Counted from the stretch's first letter, positions 27,116-37,303 are shown. The stretch is DNA of 64,000 nucleotides from Oceanomicrobium pacificus (GCF_009833495.1 NZ_WUWG01000001.1:372001-436000), one strand, 5' to 3'. Made by a program: numbers and translations. Notes: generated from the sequence alone by a model not told the origin.

Positions 27116-28015
27116 ATGCTGCTTGCCCTGCCCTTTCCCGATATCGATCCGGTGCTCTTCTCCGTCGACCTGTTCGGGATGACGCTCGCGATCCGCTGGT
27201 ACGCGCTGGCCTATATTGCTGGTCTGCTGCTCGGCTGGGCGCTGATCGTGGCGCTGGTGAAACGGCCCGCGCTCTGGCCCGGTGCAACCGCGCCGATGAC
27301 ACCGAAACAGCCCGAAGACCTTCTGACCTGGATGATCCTGTCGGTCATCATCGGCGGCCGGCTCGGCTATGTGTTCTTCTACCAGCCCGCGATGCTGTGG
27401 ACCGATCCGATGCAGGTCCTGCGGGTCTGGGACGGGGGCATGTCCTTCCACGGCGGGTTTCTGGGCGTCATCGTCGGGGTGGCTCTCTGGGCGCGGCTGC
27501 GCGGCGTGCCGCTGTTGCAGGTTTCCGATGCCGTGGCCTTCGCGGCGCCCATCGGGATTTTCTTCGGGCGTCTGGCGAACTTCATCAATGGCGAGCTTTG
27601 GGGGCGGCCGACCGATCTGCCCTGGGCGGTGGCCTTTCCCGATCCGGCGGCGCAGCTGTGCCCGCCCGACTGGATCGGGATTTGCACCCGTCACCCGTCG
27701 CAGCTTTACGAGGCGCTGCTGGAAGGGGCGCTCCTGTTTGCGCTGATGGCCGTCCTGATCCTGCGCCGACACTGGCTGCACTGGCCGGGACGGATCATGG
27801 GGCTGTTCTTCCTCGGCTACGGGCTGGCGCGCTCCTTCGTCGAGCTGTTCCGCCAACCGGATGCGCAATTCCAGTCGGCCGGCAATCCGCTCGGCCACGC
27901 GATCCAGTTCGGCACAGGCCCCGATGCGCTCGGCCTGACCATGGGCCAGATCCTGTCCCTGCCGATGATCCTGATCGGCATCGCGCTCATCGTCTCCGCG
28001 AAACGCCCCGCATGA
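27116..28015 (+). CDS. lgt: Prolipoprotein diacylglyceryl transferase
   Basis: The 299-residue inner-membrane enzyme attaches diacylglycerol from phosphatidylglycerol to the lipobox Cys of prolipoproteins. Key motifs are present: MSFHGGFLGVI (catalytic His-Gly-Gly region), GRLANFINGELWGRPTD and the HPSQLYEALLEG loop. About seven transmembrane helices are visible. The ATG at 27116 has GGAG upstream and the first helix follows; an earlier in-frame start lies within the ubiK-lgt divergent region. The end overlaps the next gene by four bases. Confidence 0.96.
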   Translation: MLLALPFPDIDPVLFSVDLFGMTLAIRWYALAYIAGLLLGWALIVALVKRPALWPGATAPMTPKQPEDLLTWMILSVIIGGRLGYVFFYQPAMLWTDPMQVLRVWDGGMSFHGGFLGVIVGVALWARLRGVPLLQVSDAVAFAAPIGIFFGRLANFINGELWGRPTDLPWAVAFPDPAAQLCPPDWIGICTRHPSQLYEALLEGALLFALMAVLILRRHWLHWPGRIMGLFFLGYGLARSFVELFRQPDAQFQSAGNPLGHAIQFGTGPDALGLTMGQILSLPMILIGIALIVSAKRPA

Positions 28016-29064
28016 CGGCGCTGGCGCGGCTCCTGCATGACCGGATCGCGGCAGACGGGCCGATCGGTGTGGACCTGTTCATGGCGCTCTGCCTCGGCCA
28101 TCCCGAACATGGCTATTACCGTAAGCAGGACCCGCTCGGCGCAAAAGGCGATTTCACGACAGCGCCGGAAGTCAGCCAGATGTTCGGAGAGATGATCGGC
28201 CTTTGGCTGGCGGAGACATGGGACGCGCTGGGGCGGCCCGATCCGGTGGCACTGGTCGAGCTGGGGCCCGGCCGCGGCACCCTGATGGCCGACATTCTGC
28301 GCGTCGCCCGCGCCGTGCCCGGATTTGCCGAAGCGGTGCAGGTCCATCTGGTGGAAACAAGCCCGGCCCTGCGCGCGCGTCAGAAAGAGGCCTTGGGGGA
28401 CCGGCAGGTTCGCTGGCATGATCATGTCGAAACTCTGCCCGACATGCCGTTGCTGCTCGTTGCCAACGAGTTTTTCGACGCGCTGCCGATCCGGCAATTC
28501 CAGAAAACCGATCTCGGCTGGCAGGAACGGCGCATTGCCAGTGACGGGGTATCGTTCCGCTTCACCTTGGGTCCGGCGGTGCAACAGGATCCTGCGCTGC
28601 TGATCGAGCCGGAGGGGCGCATCCTCGAGACCTGCCCGGCGGGGGAGGCGATTGCTGCTAATACCGGCGCCCGGATTGCGGCGCAGGGTGGTGCTGCGCT
28701 CTGGATCGACTATGGCGCGGAGGACGGGCTTGGCGACACGCTGCAGGCGTTGCGCGACCATAAGCCGGAGCCGGTCTTCGCCCATCCCGGCGATGCCGAC
28801 CTGACCGCGCATGTGCGGTTCAAACCGCTCGCCGCTGCCGCTGCACCGGCGCGGGCCACGCCGGTCACGACGCAGGGGCATTTCCTCGAACGGCTGGGGA
28901 TCACGGCGCGCGCGCAGGCGCTGGCAGCCGCCCGGCCGGACCGGTCCGCGGCGATCGCCTCGGAACATCGGCGCTTGACCCATCCGGCGGAAATGGGAAA
29001 CCTGTTCAAGGTTCAGGCCGTGACATCCCTCGCGCCTGACCGGCTGGCAGGTTTTGCACCATGA
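28012..29064 (+). CDS. NDUFAF7-like SAM-dependent methyltransferase
   Basis: The 350-residue product matches the SAM-dependent MidA/NDUFAF7 family: opening GPIGVDLFMALCLGHPEHGYYRKQDPLG, then FTTAPEVSQMFGEMIGLWLAE and the SAM motif LVELGPGRGTLM. In mitochondria NDUFAF7 dimethylates an arginine of NDUFS2 and is needed to assemble complex I; the bacterial role is less clear. The gene is joined to lgt and pgeF by four-base overlaps on both sides, so the three are translated together. Confidence 0.92.
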   Translation: MTALARLLHDRIAADGPIGVDLFMALCLGHPEHGYYRKQDPLGAKGDFTTAPEVSQMFGEMIGLWLAETWDALGRPDPVALVELGPGRGTLMADILRVARAVPGFAEAVQVHLVETSPALRARQKEALGDRQVRWHDHVETLPDMPLLLVANEFFDALPIRQFQKTDLGWQERRIASDGVSFRFTLGPAVQQDPALLIEPEGRILETCPAGEAIAANTGARIAAQGGAALWIDYGAEDGLGDTLQALRDHKPEPVFAHPGDADLTAHVRFKPLAAAAAPARATPVTTQGHFLERLGITARAQALAAARPDRSAAIASEHRRLTHPAEMGNLFKVQAVTSLAPDRLAGFAP

Positions 29065-29822
29065 CGTTGGAGATCCTCACCTCCGATCTGCTTGACGGGG
29101 TCCCGCACGGGTTCTTCACCCGGCGCGGCGGCGCCTCTTCCGGCATTTTTTCGGGCCTAAACTGTGGCGAAGGGTCGAGCGACCAAAGCGACATTGTCGC
29201 CGTCAACCGCAAGCGCGTCGCCGATGCGATGCAGGTGGAGCCCGCGCAGCTTCTGTCCCTCCATCAGGTCCACAGCCCGACCGTGGCCGTCGTGCCGGAC
29301 GGCGGCTGGGTGAATGGCAAGCCGAAGGCCGACGCCATGGTCACCGACCGGCCGGGCATGGCGCTCGGCATCCTGACCGCCGATTGCGCGCCGATCCTCT
29401 TCTCAGACCCCGATGCCGGGATCGTCGCCGCCGCCCATGCGGGCTGGAAGGGTGCCGTGGGCGGCGTCATCGAAGCAACGCTCGCAGCGATGGAGGATCT
29501 GGGCGCGGACCGCGCGCGGACCTCGGCGGCCATCGGCCCCTGCATCAGCCAGCGCGCCTATGAGGTCGGACCGGAATTTTTCGACACGGTCATGGCCGAG
29601 GCCGACGGAGCGGAACGGTTCTTCGCCGGTGGTCAGGGCGACCGGCTGATGTTCGATCTGCCCGGTTTCTGCCTGTCGCGGCTCCGCGATGCGGATGTGG
29701 GGGACGCGACCTGGATCGGCCATTGCACCTTCACCGATCCGGACCGGTTCTATTCCTACCGCCGCACCACCCATGCCGGAGAGGCCGATTACGGCCGGCT
29801 CATCTCCGTCATCCGGATCTGA
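29061..29822 (+). CDS. pgeF: Peptidoglycan editing factor PgeF (YfiH family)
   Basis: The 253-residue protein has the DUF152 metal-binding pattern: HQVHSPTVAVV, ADCAPILFSD and AAAHAGWKGAV, with a C-terminal end CTFTDPDRFYSYRRTTHAGEADYGR. PgeF removes mis-incorporated L-serine from the stem peptide during peptidoglycan synthesis; older records call it a laccase-like protein. The start ATG overlaps the upstream stop by four bases. Linkage with lgt puts two envelope-quality genes in one transcript. Confidence 0.93.
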   Translation: MTLEILTSDLLDGVPHGFFTRRGGASSGIFSGLNCGEGSSDQSDIVAVNRKRVADAMQVEPAQLLSLHQVHSPTVAVVPDGGWVNGKPKADAMVTDRPGMALGILTADCAPILFSDPDAGIVAAAHAGWKGAVGGVIEATLAAMEDLGADRARTSAAIGPCISQRAYEVGPEFFDTVMAEADGAERFFAGGQGDRLMFDLPGFCLSRLRDADVGDATWIGHCTFTDPDRFYSYRRTTHAGEADYGRLISVIRI

Positions 29823-29830
29823 GGACCAAG

Positions 29831-31006
29831 ATGCCAGACGCGCCGACCGCCCTGCCCCCGCGCACCCATTTCTCCGATGCCGAATTTGCCCGCCGCAACG
29901 GGTTGCTGGCGCGCGAGATGGAGCGGCGCGGGCTCGACGGCATGCTGATCTTCGCGCCCGAAAGCCAGTACTGGCTGACCGGCCATGACACGTTCGGCTA
30001 CTGTTTCTTCCAGTGTCTGGTGGTCGGCGGTGCCGCGCCTGCGCTCCTGACCCGCTCGGCCGATCTGCGGCAGGCGGAGCGGACGTCCACCCTGCGCGAC
30101 ATCCGCGTCTGGCGCGACGGCGTCGATGCCGACCCGGCGGCAGATCTGGCGGCGATGCTGGACACGCTCGGCCTGACCGGCAAGCGGCTCGGGATCGAGA
30201 CGAACACCCACGGGCTGACGGCGGCGAACCATATCCGGCTGACCGCCGCACTCGACGGGCATGCGACGCTTGTCGAGGCATCGGACCTTGTCTCCACGCT
30301 TCGGCTCGTGAAGTCGGAAGAGGAACTGGCCTGCGTCCGCACCGCCGCCACGCTTGCCGACGAGGCGCTCGATGCCGCCCTCGACGTGACCAGCGCCGGC
30401 GCGGACGAGGCACATATCCTTGCCCATATGCAGGGTGCGGTCTTTCAGGGCGGCGGCGACTATCCGGGCAATCCGTTCATCATCGGCTCGGGTCCTGATG
30501 CGCTGCTCTGCCGGTATCGCACCGGGCGACGGAGCCTCGACGGCGACGACCAGTTGACGCTCGAATGGGCCGGGGTCTACCGGCACTATCACGCGGCGAT
30601 GATGCGCACGCTGGTGGTCGGCGCGCCCGACCCGGCGCATCTGGAACTGCATACCGCGGCGCAGGATGCGCTGCTCGCCTGCGAGGCCGCTCTGCGCCCG
30701 GGCGATCCGATGTCCCGTGTGTTTGACGCTCATGCAAGCGTGCTCGACACGGCCGGGCTCGGGGCGCACCGGCTCAATGCCTGCGGCTACGCGCTCGGCG
30801 CGCGCTTCGCGCCGAGCTGGATGGAAGACCAGATGTTCTATGACGGCGCGCCGACGGTGATGGCGCCCGGCATGGTCTTCTTCCTGCACATGATCCTGAT
30901 GGACAGCGCGCGCGGCAAGGCCATGTGCCTTGGCCGCACCTCGGTCATCACCGGGGCGGGCGCGGAACCGCTATCCCGCCACGGGACCGAACTTCTGATC
31001 TGCTGA
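29831..31006 (+). CDS. M24-fold (creatinase/aminopeptidase P-like) protein without metal ligands
   Basis: The 391-residue protein has the creatinase N-domain (about 1-150) and the pita-bread C-domain. It is a member of peptidase family M24 by fold, but every expected metal ligand seems replaced: the first Asp is E245 (LEWAG), the second aligns with A256 (AAMMRT), the His with Y320 (GYALGA) and a Glu with H353 (VFFLHM). Creatinase itself works without metals, so a metal-free amidinohydrolase or a non-catalytic role is likely. It follows pgeF by eight bases. It could still bind a small nitrogen compound. Confidence 0.8.
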   Translation: MPDAPTALPPRTHFSDAEFARRNGLLAREMERRGLDGMLIFAPESQYWLTGHDTFGYCFFQCLVVGGAAPALLTRSADLRQAERTSTLRDIRVWRDGVDADPAADLAAMLDTLGLTGKRLGIETNTHGLTAANHIRLTAALDGHATLVEASDLVSTLRLVKSEEELACVRTAATLADEALDAALDVTSAGADEAHILAHMQGAVFQGGGDYPGNPFIIGSGPDALLCRYRTGRRSLDGDDQLTLEWAGVYRHYHAAMMRTLVVGAPDPAHLELHTAAQDALLACEAALRPGDPMSRVFDAHASVLDTAGLGAHRLNACGYALGARFAPSWMEDQMFYDGAPTVMAPGMVFFLHMILMDSARGKAMCLGRTSVITGAGAEPLSRHGTELLIC

Positions 31007-31030
31007 TAGCCGACCCGCTCCGGCGGCGGC

Positions 31031-31528
31031 TCAACTGCGCTGCGCGCGTTCCTCGAGCACGTCGAACGGCACACCCGGCTCGTCCTTGGCACAGCGAATC
31101 ACGAGCGAGGTCTTCACGCTCGCCACATTTGGCGCGGCGGTCAGGTCCTCGGTCAGGAAACGCTGGAAGGTGGACAGGTCCGGCGCCACGCATTTCAGGA
31201 TGAAATCGATCTCGCCGTTGAGCATGTGGCACTCGCGCACGAGGGGCCAGCCACGGGCCTGTTCCTCGAATGCGGACAGGTCCGATTCGGCCTGCGAGTT
31301 CAACCCGACCATGGCCAGAACCTGCACCTCGAACCCCAATTCGCGGGCGTTGACATAGGCATGGTAGCCGGTGATAAGCCCCATCTCCTCCAGCGCGCGG
31401 ACGCGGCGCAGGCAGGGCGGGGCCGAAATGCCCACACGGCGCGACAGTTCGACATTGGTCATGCGCCCGTCGGCCTGCAGTTCGGCGAGAATCTTGCGGT
31501 CGATCGGATCGAGTTTGGTGCTTGGCAT
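31031..31528 (-). CDS. Lrp/AsnC family transcriptional regulator
   Basis: The 165-residue regulator has an N-terminal winged helix (DPIDRKILAELQADGRMTNVELSRRVGISAPPCLRRV) and a C-terminal RAM/ACT ligand-binding domain. It starts LDPIDRKIL, as in Lrp. The ATG at 31528 is chosen because AAGGA lies seven bases upstream; an ATG six bases earlier is too close to the ribosome site. It is divergent from trxB across 194 bases. It probably responds to an amino acid, but ligand and targets cannot be read. Confidence 0.93.
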   Translation of the reverse strand: MPSTKLDPIDRKILAELQADGRMTNVELSRRVGISAPPCLRRVRALEEMGLITGYHAYVNARELGFEVQVLAMVGLNSQAESDLSAFEEQARGWPLVRECHMLNGEIDFILKCVAPDLSTFQRFLTEDLTAAPNVASVKTSLVIRCAKDEPGVPFDVLEERAQRS

Positions 31529-31692
31529 CAACATGTCCTTGGCTGCTTTCCCTCTTCTTACAAACGACCGCCGTCATGCGCAACAATATTTCGCAATCCC
31601 GCAACTTTCGACAAGAAGACCTGCACCCGCCGCAAGCCTGCCGCCCGCGCGTCCGCGGCGGGTTTCCCCGCGTGGTCGCGCCGCCTATATAG

Positions 31693-32664
<972 letters not shown>

Positions 32665-32678
32665 TTTCCCGAAATCTG

Positions 32679-32721
32679 CCGAAATCAGGGCCTGTGTTTG
32701 GAACATTGTCCCTGATTTCGG
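32679..32721. repeat. Perfect 12-bp inverted repeat between trxB and sat-cysC
   Basis: CCGAAATCAGGG (32679-32690) and CCCTGATTTCGG (32710-32721) are perfect complements around a 19-base loop. A third CCGAAATC, in direct orientation, begins at 32669. There is no T run after the hairpin. Confidence 0.8.
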
Positions 32722-32796
32722 TTGAAGCAGGCCGGAAATGGGTGCATTACGCCGGCGACCGATAAACAGGACCTCCGAACCAGAGCGAGAGCAGTG

Positions 32797-34503
32797 ATGC
32801 CCAGTCCCAATCTTGTACCGATTTCCGAACTCTACGTGTCCTATGACAGCGCCGCGAAACTGAAGCAGGAGGCGGCCGAACTGCCCTCCTGGGATCTGAC
32901 CCCGCGCCAGATCTGCGATCTGGAACTCCTGATGAATGGCGGGTTCAACCCGCTCAAGGGTTTCCTGTCCGAAGCCGATTACGACAGTGTGGTCGACACG
33001 ATGCGCCTGACCGACGGGTCGCTCTGGCCGATGCCGATCACGCTCGATGTCAGCCAGAGTTTCGCCGACACGATCGAACCGGGCCAGGACATTGCATTGC
33101 GCGATCAGGAAGGCGTGATCCTTGCCATCCTGTCCGTGTCCGACAAATGGACGCCCGACAAGGCACGCGAGGCCGAAAAGGTCTTCGGCGCCGACGATCT
33201 GGCCCATCCGGCGGTGAACTATCTGCACAATCAGGCCGGACCGGTCTATCTGGGCGGTCCGATCACCGGCATCCAGCAGCCGGTCCATTACGACTATCGC
33301 GGCCGCCGCGACACGCCCAACGAATTGCGCGCCTATTTCCGCAAGATGGGATGGCGCCGCATCGTCGCCTTCCAGACCCGCAATCCGCTGCACCGCGCGC
33401 ATCAGGAACTGACCTTCCGCGCAGCCAAGGAAGCGCAGGCCAACCTGCTCATCCATCCGGTCGTGGGCATGACAAAGCCGGGCGATATCGACCATTTCAC
33501 CCGCGTCCGCTGCTACGAGGCCGTGCTCGACAAATATCCGTCGGCCACCACCCATCTGAGCCTGCTCAATCTGGCCATGCGGATGGCCGGCCCGCGGGAG
33601 GCCGTCTGGCACGGGCTGATCCGCGCCAACCATGGCGTGACCCATTTCATCGTCGGCCGCGACCATGCCGGCCCCGGCAAGAACAGCGCGGGCGAGGATT
33701 TCTACGGGCCCTATGACGCGCAGGACCTGTTCCGCGAATATGAAAGCGAGATCGGCGTCGAGATGGTGCCCTTCAAGCATATGGTCTACGTGCAGGAACG
33801 CGCCGAATACCAGCCGGCAGACGAGGTGGCGCAGGATGCAACGGTGCTCAACATCTCGGGCACCGAGTTGCGCCGCCGCCTGCAGGAGGGGCTGGAGATC
33901 CCCGAATGGTTCTCCTTCCCCGAAGTGGTGACGGAACTGCGCCGCACCAAGCCGCCGCGCTCCAAACAGGGGTTCACGGTCTTCTTCACCGGCCTGTCCG
34001 GTTCGGGCAAGTCGACCATCGCCAACGCGCTCATGGTCAAGCTGATGGAGATGGGCGGCCGCCCGGTGACGCTGCTTGACGGCGATGTGGTGCGCAAGAA
34101 CCTCTCGTCGGAGCTTGGCTTCTCCAAGGAGCATCGCGACCTGAACATCCGCCGGATCGGCTATGTCGCGTCGGAGATCACCAAGAATGGCGGCATCGCG
34201 ATTTGTGCGCCGATCGCGCCCTACACGGCGACCCGGCGTGCGGTGCGCGAGGATATCGAGCAATACGGGGCCTTCGTGGAAATCCACGTCGCCACCTCGC
34301 TCGAAGAATGCGAGCGCCGTGACCGCAAGGGGCTCTACCAGATGGCGCGGGCCGGGAAGATCAAGGAATTTACCGGCATCTCCGACCCGTATGAGGCACC
34401 GACGCAGGCGGAACTGGTGGTCGATACCGAGAATCTCGACGTCGACTATTGCGCCCAGCAGGTGCTTCTGAAGCTCGAAAGCATGGGGCTCGTGAAAGCC
34501 TGA
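32797..34503 (+). CDS. sat-cysC: Fused sulfate adenylyltransferase/adenylylsulfate kinase
   Basis: The 568-residue fusion has an archaeal/fungal-type ATP sulfurylase first and an APS kinase second. ATP sulfurylase motifs include QTRNPLHRAH (193-202) and the HPVVG region (220-224); the kinase begins at about residue 392 with P-loop GLSGSGKST (399-407). Together they convert sulfate to APS and then PAPS for assimilation. The ATG at 32797 is preferred as the conserved protein begins there; a weak GAGCGAGAG lies upstream. It is monocistronic with its own terminator. Confidence 0.95.
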   Translation: MPSPNLVPISELYVSYDSAAKLKQEAAELPSWDLTPRQICDLELLMNGGFNPLKGFLSEADYDSVVDTMRLTDGSLWPMPITLDVSQSFADTIEPGQDIALRDQEGVILAILSVSDKWTPDKAREAEKVFGADDLAHPAVNYLHNQAGPVYLGGPITGIQQPVHYDYRGRRDTPNELRAYFRKMGWRRIVAFQTRNPLHRAHQELTFRAAKEAQANLLIHPVVGMTKPGDIDHFTRVRCYEAVLDKYPSATTHLSLLNLAMRMAGPREAVWHGLIRANHGVTHFIVGRDHAGPGKNSAGEDFYGPYDAQDLFREYESEIGVEMVPFKHMVYVQERAEYQPADEVAQDATVLNISGTELRRRLQEGLEIPEWFSFPEVVTELRRTKPPRSKQGFTVFFTGLSGSGKSTIANALMVKLMEMGGRPVTLLDGDVVRKNLSSELGFSKEHRDLNIRRIGYVASEITKNGGIAICAPIAPYTATRRAVREDIEQYGAFVEIHVATSLEECERRDRKGLYQMARAGKIKEFTGISDPYEAPTQAELVVDTENLDVDYCAQQVLLKLESMGLVKA

Positions 34504-34539
34504 CGCACGTGCGGCCCGAAGCCGACCATCCAAAGCAGA

Positions 34540-34566
34540 ACGGGGCCCCGCAGGGCCCCGTTTTCG
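34540..34566 (+). terminator. Rho-independent terminator after sat-cysC
   Basis: ACGGGGCCC (34540-34548) and GGGCCCCGT (34553-34561) form a nine-pair stem around CGCA, followed by TTTCGTCT. It begins 37 bases after the stop. Confidence 0.85.
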
Positions 34567-34589
34567 TCTCTACCGGCAGATGCGCGTAG

Positions 34590-34814
34590 TCAGTGCACGC
34601 TGACCGGCATCATGTCATTGAAGCGGGCGACGCGGAACGCTTCCGACCGGTCCGAGACAATGGCGAGCTGCGTGCCCACGCTGTCATGGATCGTGTAGAG
34701 CGTCTGCGATTCCGAAACTGGCTTCAATTCGTCGGGGATCAGTTCATTGTCCGCCACGCGGACATAGACGATGCGGTCGGCAAGCCGGCCTGTATCAGTG
34801 GCAAAATCGGTCAT
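34590..34814 (-). CDS. DUF1150 family protein
   Basis: The 74-residue product matches the DUF1150 family, common in alphaproteobacteria beside small heat-shock genes. It has RIVYVRVADNELIPDELKP and the end TLYTIHDSVGTQLAIVSDRSEAFRVARFNDMMPVSVH. The start at 34814 has AAAGGAGG eight bases upstream. It lies 13 bases after the hsp20 stop on the same strand, so it is co-transcribed. Function is unknown; co-occurrence suggests a role with Hsp20 in stress. Confidence 0.88.
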   Translation of the reverse strand: MTDFATDTGRLADRIVYVRVADNELIPDELKPVSESQTLYTIHDSVGTQLAIVSDRSEAFRVARFNDMMPVSVH

Positions 34815-34827
34815 GAAGTGCCTCCTT

Positions 34828-35244
34828 TCACTGGCTCTTCCGAATTTCAATCTTCTGGACGACGGAACTCGGTGCCTGCCGGGTCAGATCCACGTGCAGC
34901 AATCCGTTTTCCATCCGGGCGCCGGTGACGTCGACGCCATCGGCAAGGACGAAACTGCGCTGGAACTGCCGGGCGGCAATGCCGCGATGCAGGAAGACGC
35001 GCCCTTCGCCCGTATCCTTCTGCTGTCCGCGGATCACAAGCTGGCTGTCCTCCACCGTGATGGAGAGGTCGTCTTCGGAGAACCCGGCGACGGCCAGCGT
35101 GATGCGGTAGGCATTCTGGTCGGTCTGTTCGATATTATAGGGCGGGTAGGCATCCGCCCCCGTCTTTGCGGTTCGTTCCACCAGCCGATCGAGCTGCTCA
35201 AAGCCCAGAAGGAACGGGTGAGACGCAAAGGAAACCTTCGTCAT
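34828..35244 (-). CDS. Small heat-shock protein, Hsp20 family
   Basis: The 138-residue product has an alpha-crystallin domain from about residue 35 (PPYNIEQTDQNAYRITLAVAGFSEDDLSITVEDSQLVIRG) and a C-terminal IEIRK tail matching the I-x-I motif used in oligomer contacts. It is an ATP-independent chaperone holding unfolded proteins. The start at 35244 has AAAGGA upstream; a longer frame reaches into the promoter. The DUF1150 gene follows in the same transcript. A sigma-32-like promoter is proposed upstream. Confidence 0.93.
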   Translation of the reverse strand: MTKVSFASHPFLLGFEQLDRLVERTAKTGADAYPPYNIEQTDQNAYRITLAVAGFSEDDLSITVEDSQLVIRGQQKDTGEGRVFLHRGIAARQFQRSFVLADGVDVTGARMENGLLHVDLTRQAPSSVVQKIEIRKSQ

Positions 35245-35313
35245 GTGTCTAGTCCTTTCAAGAAGCGACTGGTCGTCCGGTCCCCGCTTTTGCAGCAAAC
35301 CGGCTTGGGTCTG

Positions 35314-35341
35314 ATATGGCGTTTGCAGCCCGAAAAACAAG
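35314..35341 (-). promoter_or_regulatory. Possible sigma-32-type promoter of hsp20
   Basis: In minus sense CTTGTT (35336-35341) and CCATAT (35314-35319) are 16 bases apart, similar to the alphaproteobacterial heat-shock consensus (CTTG ... CYTATnT). It lies about 70 bases before the hsp20 ATG. Confidence 0.35.
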
Positions 35342-35442
35342 GGCCGCGCCATTCAACTCTAGGCGAAAGGCGCCGCCGTTGCTATCCTCCGCCACGGGCC
35401 GGATTTTTTCGCCCTTACGACCAGAAGGACACGTCCCCGAAC

Positions 35443-35661
35443 ATGACCGAGCCGCCCATTCTCGACCGCAAGGAAATCCTGCTGATGGAGAAGGAACAGC
35501 TCGAGGCCGAACATCGTGATCTCGATCAGGCGATTGCCGCGCTGGACGCGGAGGGCCGCGCCGATCCGCTGGCGCTCCGGCGGCTGAAAAAGCGCAAGCT
35601 GGGCCTGAAGGACCGGCTGGCGCGGATCGAGGATGAACTGACCCCGGACATCATTGCCTGA
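35443..35661 (+). CDS. YdcH/DUF465 family small protein
   Basis: The 72-residue product is one long helical hairpin: LMEKEQLEAEHRDLDQAIAALDAEG then DPLALRRLKKRKLGLKDRLARIEDEL, the signature KK-KL-LKD-I of YdcH/DUF465 proteins. Their function is not established. The ATG at 35443 has AGAAGGA about 15 bases upstream, which is far; the start is chosen because the conserved helix follows it. It is alone, divergent from hsp20 and 99 bases before purE. Confidence 0.88.
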   Translation: MTEPPILDRKEILLMEKEQLEAEHRDLDQAIAALDAEGRADPLALRRLKKRKLGLKDRLARIEDELTPDIIA

Positions 35662-35760
35662 ACGGGCATTTCGCGCGCTTGCAGCGCGGGGCGCGGTGCC
35701 TATAGTGCGCCCCGAGAGACAGGGCCGGACCCGGACCGGCGACAGCCAAGGAGGCAGACT

Positions 35761-36246
35761 ATGGTCACCCGCGTAGGGATCGTGATGGGCAGCCAGTCGG
35801 ACTGGCCGACCATGAGGGAGGCCGCCGACGTGCTCGACGCGCTTCAGGTGCCCTACGAGGCCAAAATCGTGTCTGCCCACCGCACGCCGCAGCGTATGGC
35901 GGACTATGCCGAAAGCGCCGCGGGGCGCGGCCTGCATGTCATCATCGCCGGTGCCGGTGGCGCCGCCCACCTGCCGGGGATGCTCGCCGCGATGACGCGG
36001 GTGCCGGTGCTCGGCGTGCCGGTGCAGTCGAAGGCGCTGAGCGGGGTCGACTCGCTCCATTCCATCGTCCAGATGCCCAAGGGCGTGCCGGTCGGCACGC
36101 TGGCCATCGGTCCGGCGGGTGCCGCCAATGCCGGACTGCTCGCCGCCGCGATCCTTGCCAATACGGACGAGAAACTGGCCGAACGGCTGACCGCCTGGCG
36201 CGCCGCCCAGACCGCCGCCGTACCCGACGAGCCGCGCGATGAGTGA
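35761..36246 (+). CDS. purE: N5-carboxyaminoimidazole ribonucleotide mutase
   Basis: The 161-residue enzyme is class I PurE, with [22 protein letters not shown] (catalytic His region), [12 protein letters not shown] and [16 protein letters not shown] all present. It moves the carboxylate of N5-CAIR to form CAIR in purine synthesis. A strong AAGGAGG lies upstream. It overlaps purK by eight bases, so the two are translationally coupled. Confidence 0.97.
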   Translation: MVTRVGIVMGSQSDWPTMREAADVLDALQVPYEAKIVSAHRTPQRMADYAESAAGRGLHVIIAGAGGAAHLPGMLAAMTRVPVLGVPVQSKALSGVDSLHSIVQMPKGVPVGTLAIGPAGAANAGLLAAAILANTDEKLAERLTAWRAAQTAAVPDEPRDE

Positions 36247-37303
36247 GATCCTTCCCGCCGGCAGCACCATCGGCATCCTCGGCGGCGGCCAGCTCGGGCG
36301 CATGCTCGCCATGGCAGCGGCCCGTCTCGACTATCGCTGTCACATCTACGACCCGGCCGATGCGCCGCCCGCCGGTCAGGTCGTGCCCGATGTCACCTGC
36401 GGGGCCTGGACCGACATCGCCGCACTGGAGCGGTTCGCACGCGCAGTCGACCTGGTGACATTCGAGTTCGAGAATGTGCCCGCCGAGGCGCTTGACGCGA
36501 TCGAGGCGATCGTGCCGGTGCGCCCGGGCCGTCGCGCGCTGTCCGTGAGCCAGGACCGGATCGACGAGAAGGATTTCCTGACCGGGATCGGCCTGACCAC
36601 CGCGCCCTATGCGCGGATCGACGACCTGCCAATGCTGGAGGCTGCGCTCGGCGTGATCGGCACCCCGTCGATCCTGAAAACCCGGCGCATGGGCTATGAT
36701 GGCAAGGGCCAGATGCGGATCGACCGGCCGGATCAGGCCAAGCGGGCGCTGGAACTGCTCGACCACCAGCCGGCCGTGCTGGAAGGGTTCGTCGATTTCG
36801 AGCGGGAGATTTCCGTCATCGGCGCGCGCGGCGCCGACGGACAGACCGTCTGTTTCGACCCCGGGGAGAACATGCATCGCGACGGGATCCTGCGCCGCAC
36901 GCTGGTGCCTGCGGAAATTCCGGAGGCGCTGAAGCTCGACGCCGTGCTGCTCACCGGCCGGATCCTGAACGCGCTCGACTATGTCGGCGTGATGGGGGTG
37001 GAGCTTTTCGTGACCGACCGTGGACTGGTCGTCAACGAGATCGCGCCGCGCGTGCACAATAGCGGCCACTGGACCCAGAACGGCTGTGCCATCGACCAGT
37101 TCGAGCAGCATATCCGCGCCATCACCGGCATGCCGCTGGGCGACGGATCACGCTTTGCCAATGTCGAGATGATCAACCTGATCGGCGAGGACCTGAACGG
37201 GCTGGAACAGTATCTGCAGGATGCGATCCACCTCTATGGCAAGGCGGATATCCGCGACGGGCGCAAGATGGGTCACGTCAACCGGGTGCGCCCGCTGGGC
37301 TGA
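36239..37303 (+). CDS. purK: N5-carboxyaminoimidazole ribonucleotide synthase
   Basis: The 354-residue ATP-grasp enzyme makes N5-CAIR from AIR, bicarbonate and ATP. It has the opening [19 protein letters not shown], an ATP-grasp core ([19 protein letters not shown]) and [14 protein letters not shown] near the C-terminus, where the metal ligand (NE) sits. The ATG at 36239 overlaps the end of purE. No other purine gene is adjacent. Confidence 0.96.
   Translation: MSEILPAGSTIGILGGGQLGRMLAMAAARLDYRCHIYDPADAPPAGQVVPDVTCGAWTDIAALERFARAVDLVTFEFENVPAEALDAIEAIVPVRPGRRALSVSQDRIDEKDFLTGIGLTTAPYARIDDLPMLEAALGVIGTPSILKTRRMGYDGKGQMRIDRPDQAKRALELLDHQPAVLEGFVDFEREISVIGARGADGQTVCFDPGENMHRDGILRRTLVPAEIPEALKLDAVLLTGRILNALDYVGVMGVELFVTDRGLVVNEIAPRVHNSGHWTQNGCAIDQFEQHIRAITGMPLGDGSRFANVEMINLIGEDLNGLEQYLQDAIHLYGKADIRDGRKMGHVNRVRPLG

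Noticed and set aside
35245..35310. ROSE-like RNA thermometer in the hsp20 leader
   Set aside because: A TTGCT motif is present but is far from the ribosome site, and no convincing pairing with it was found by eye.
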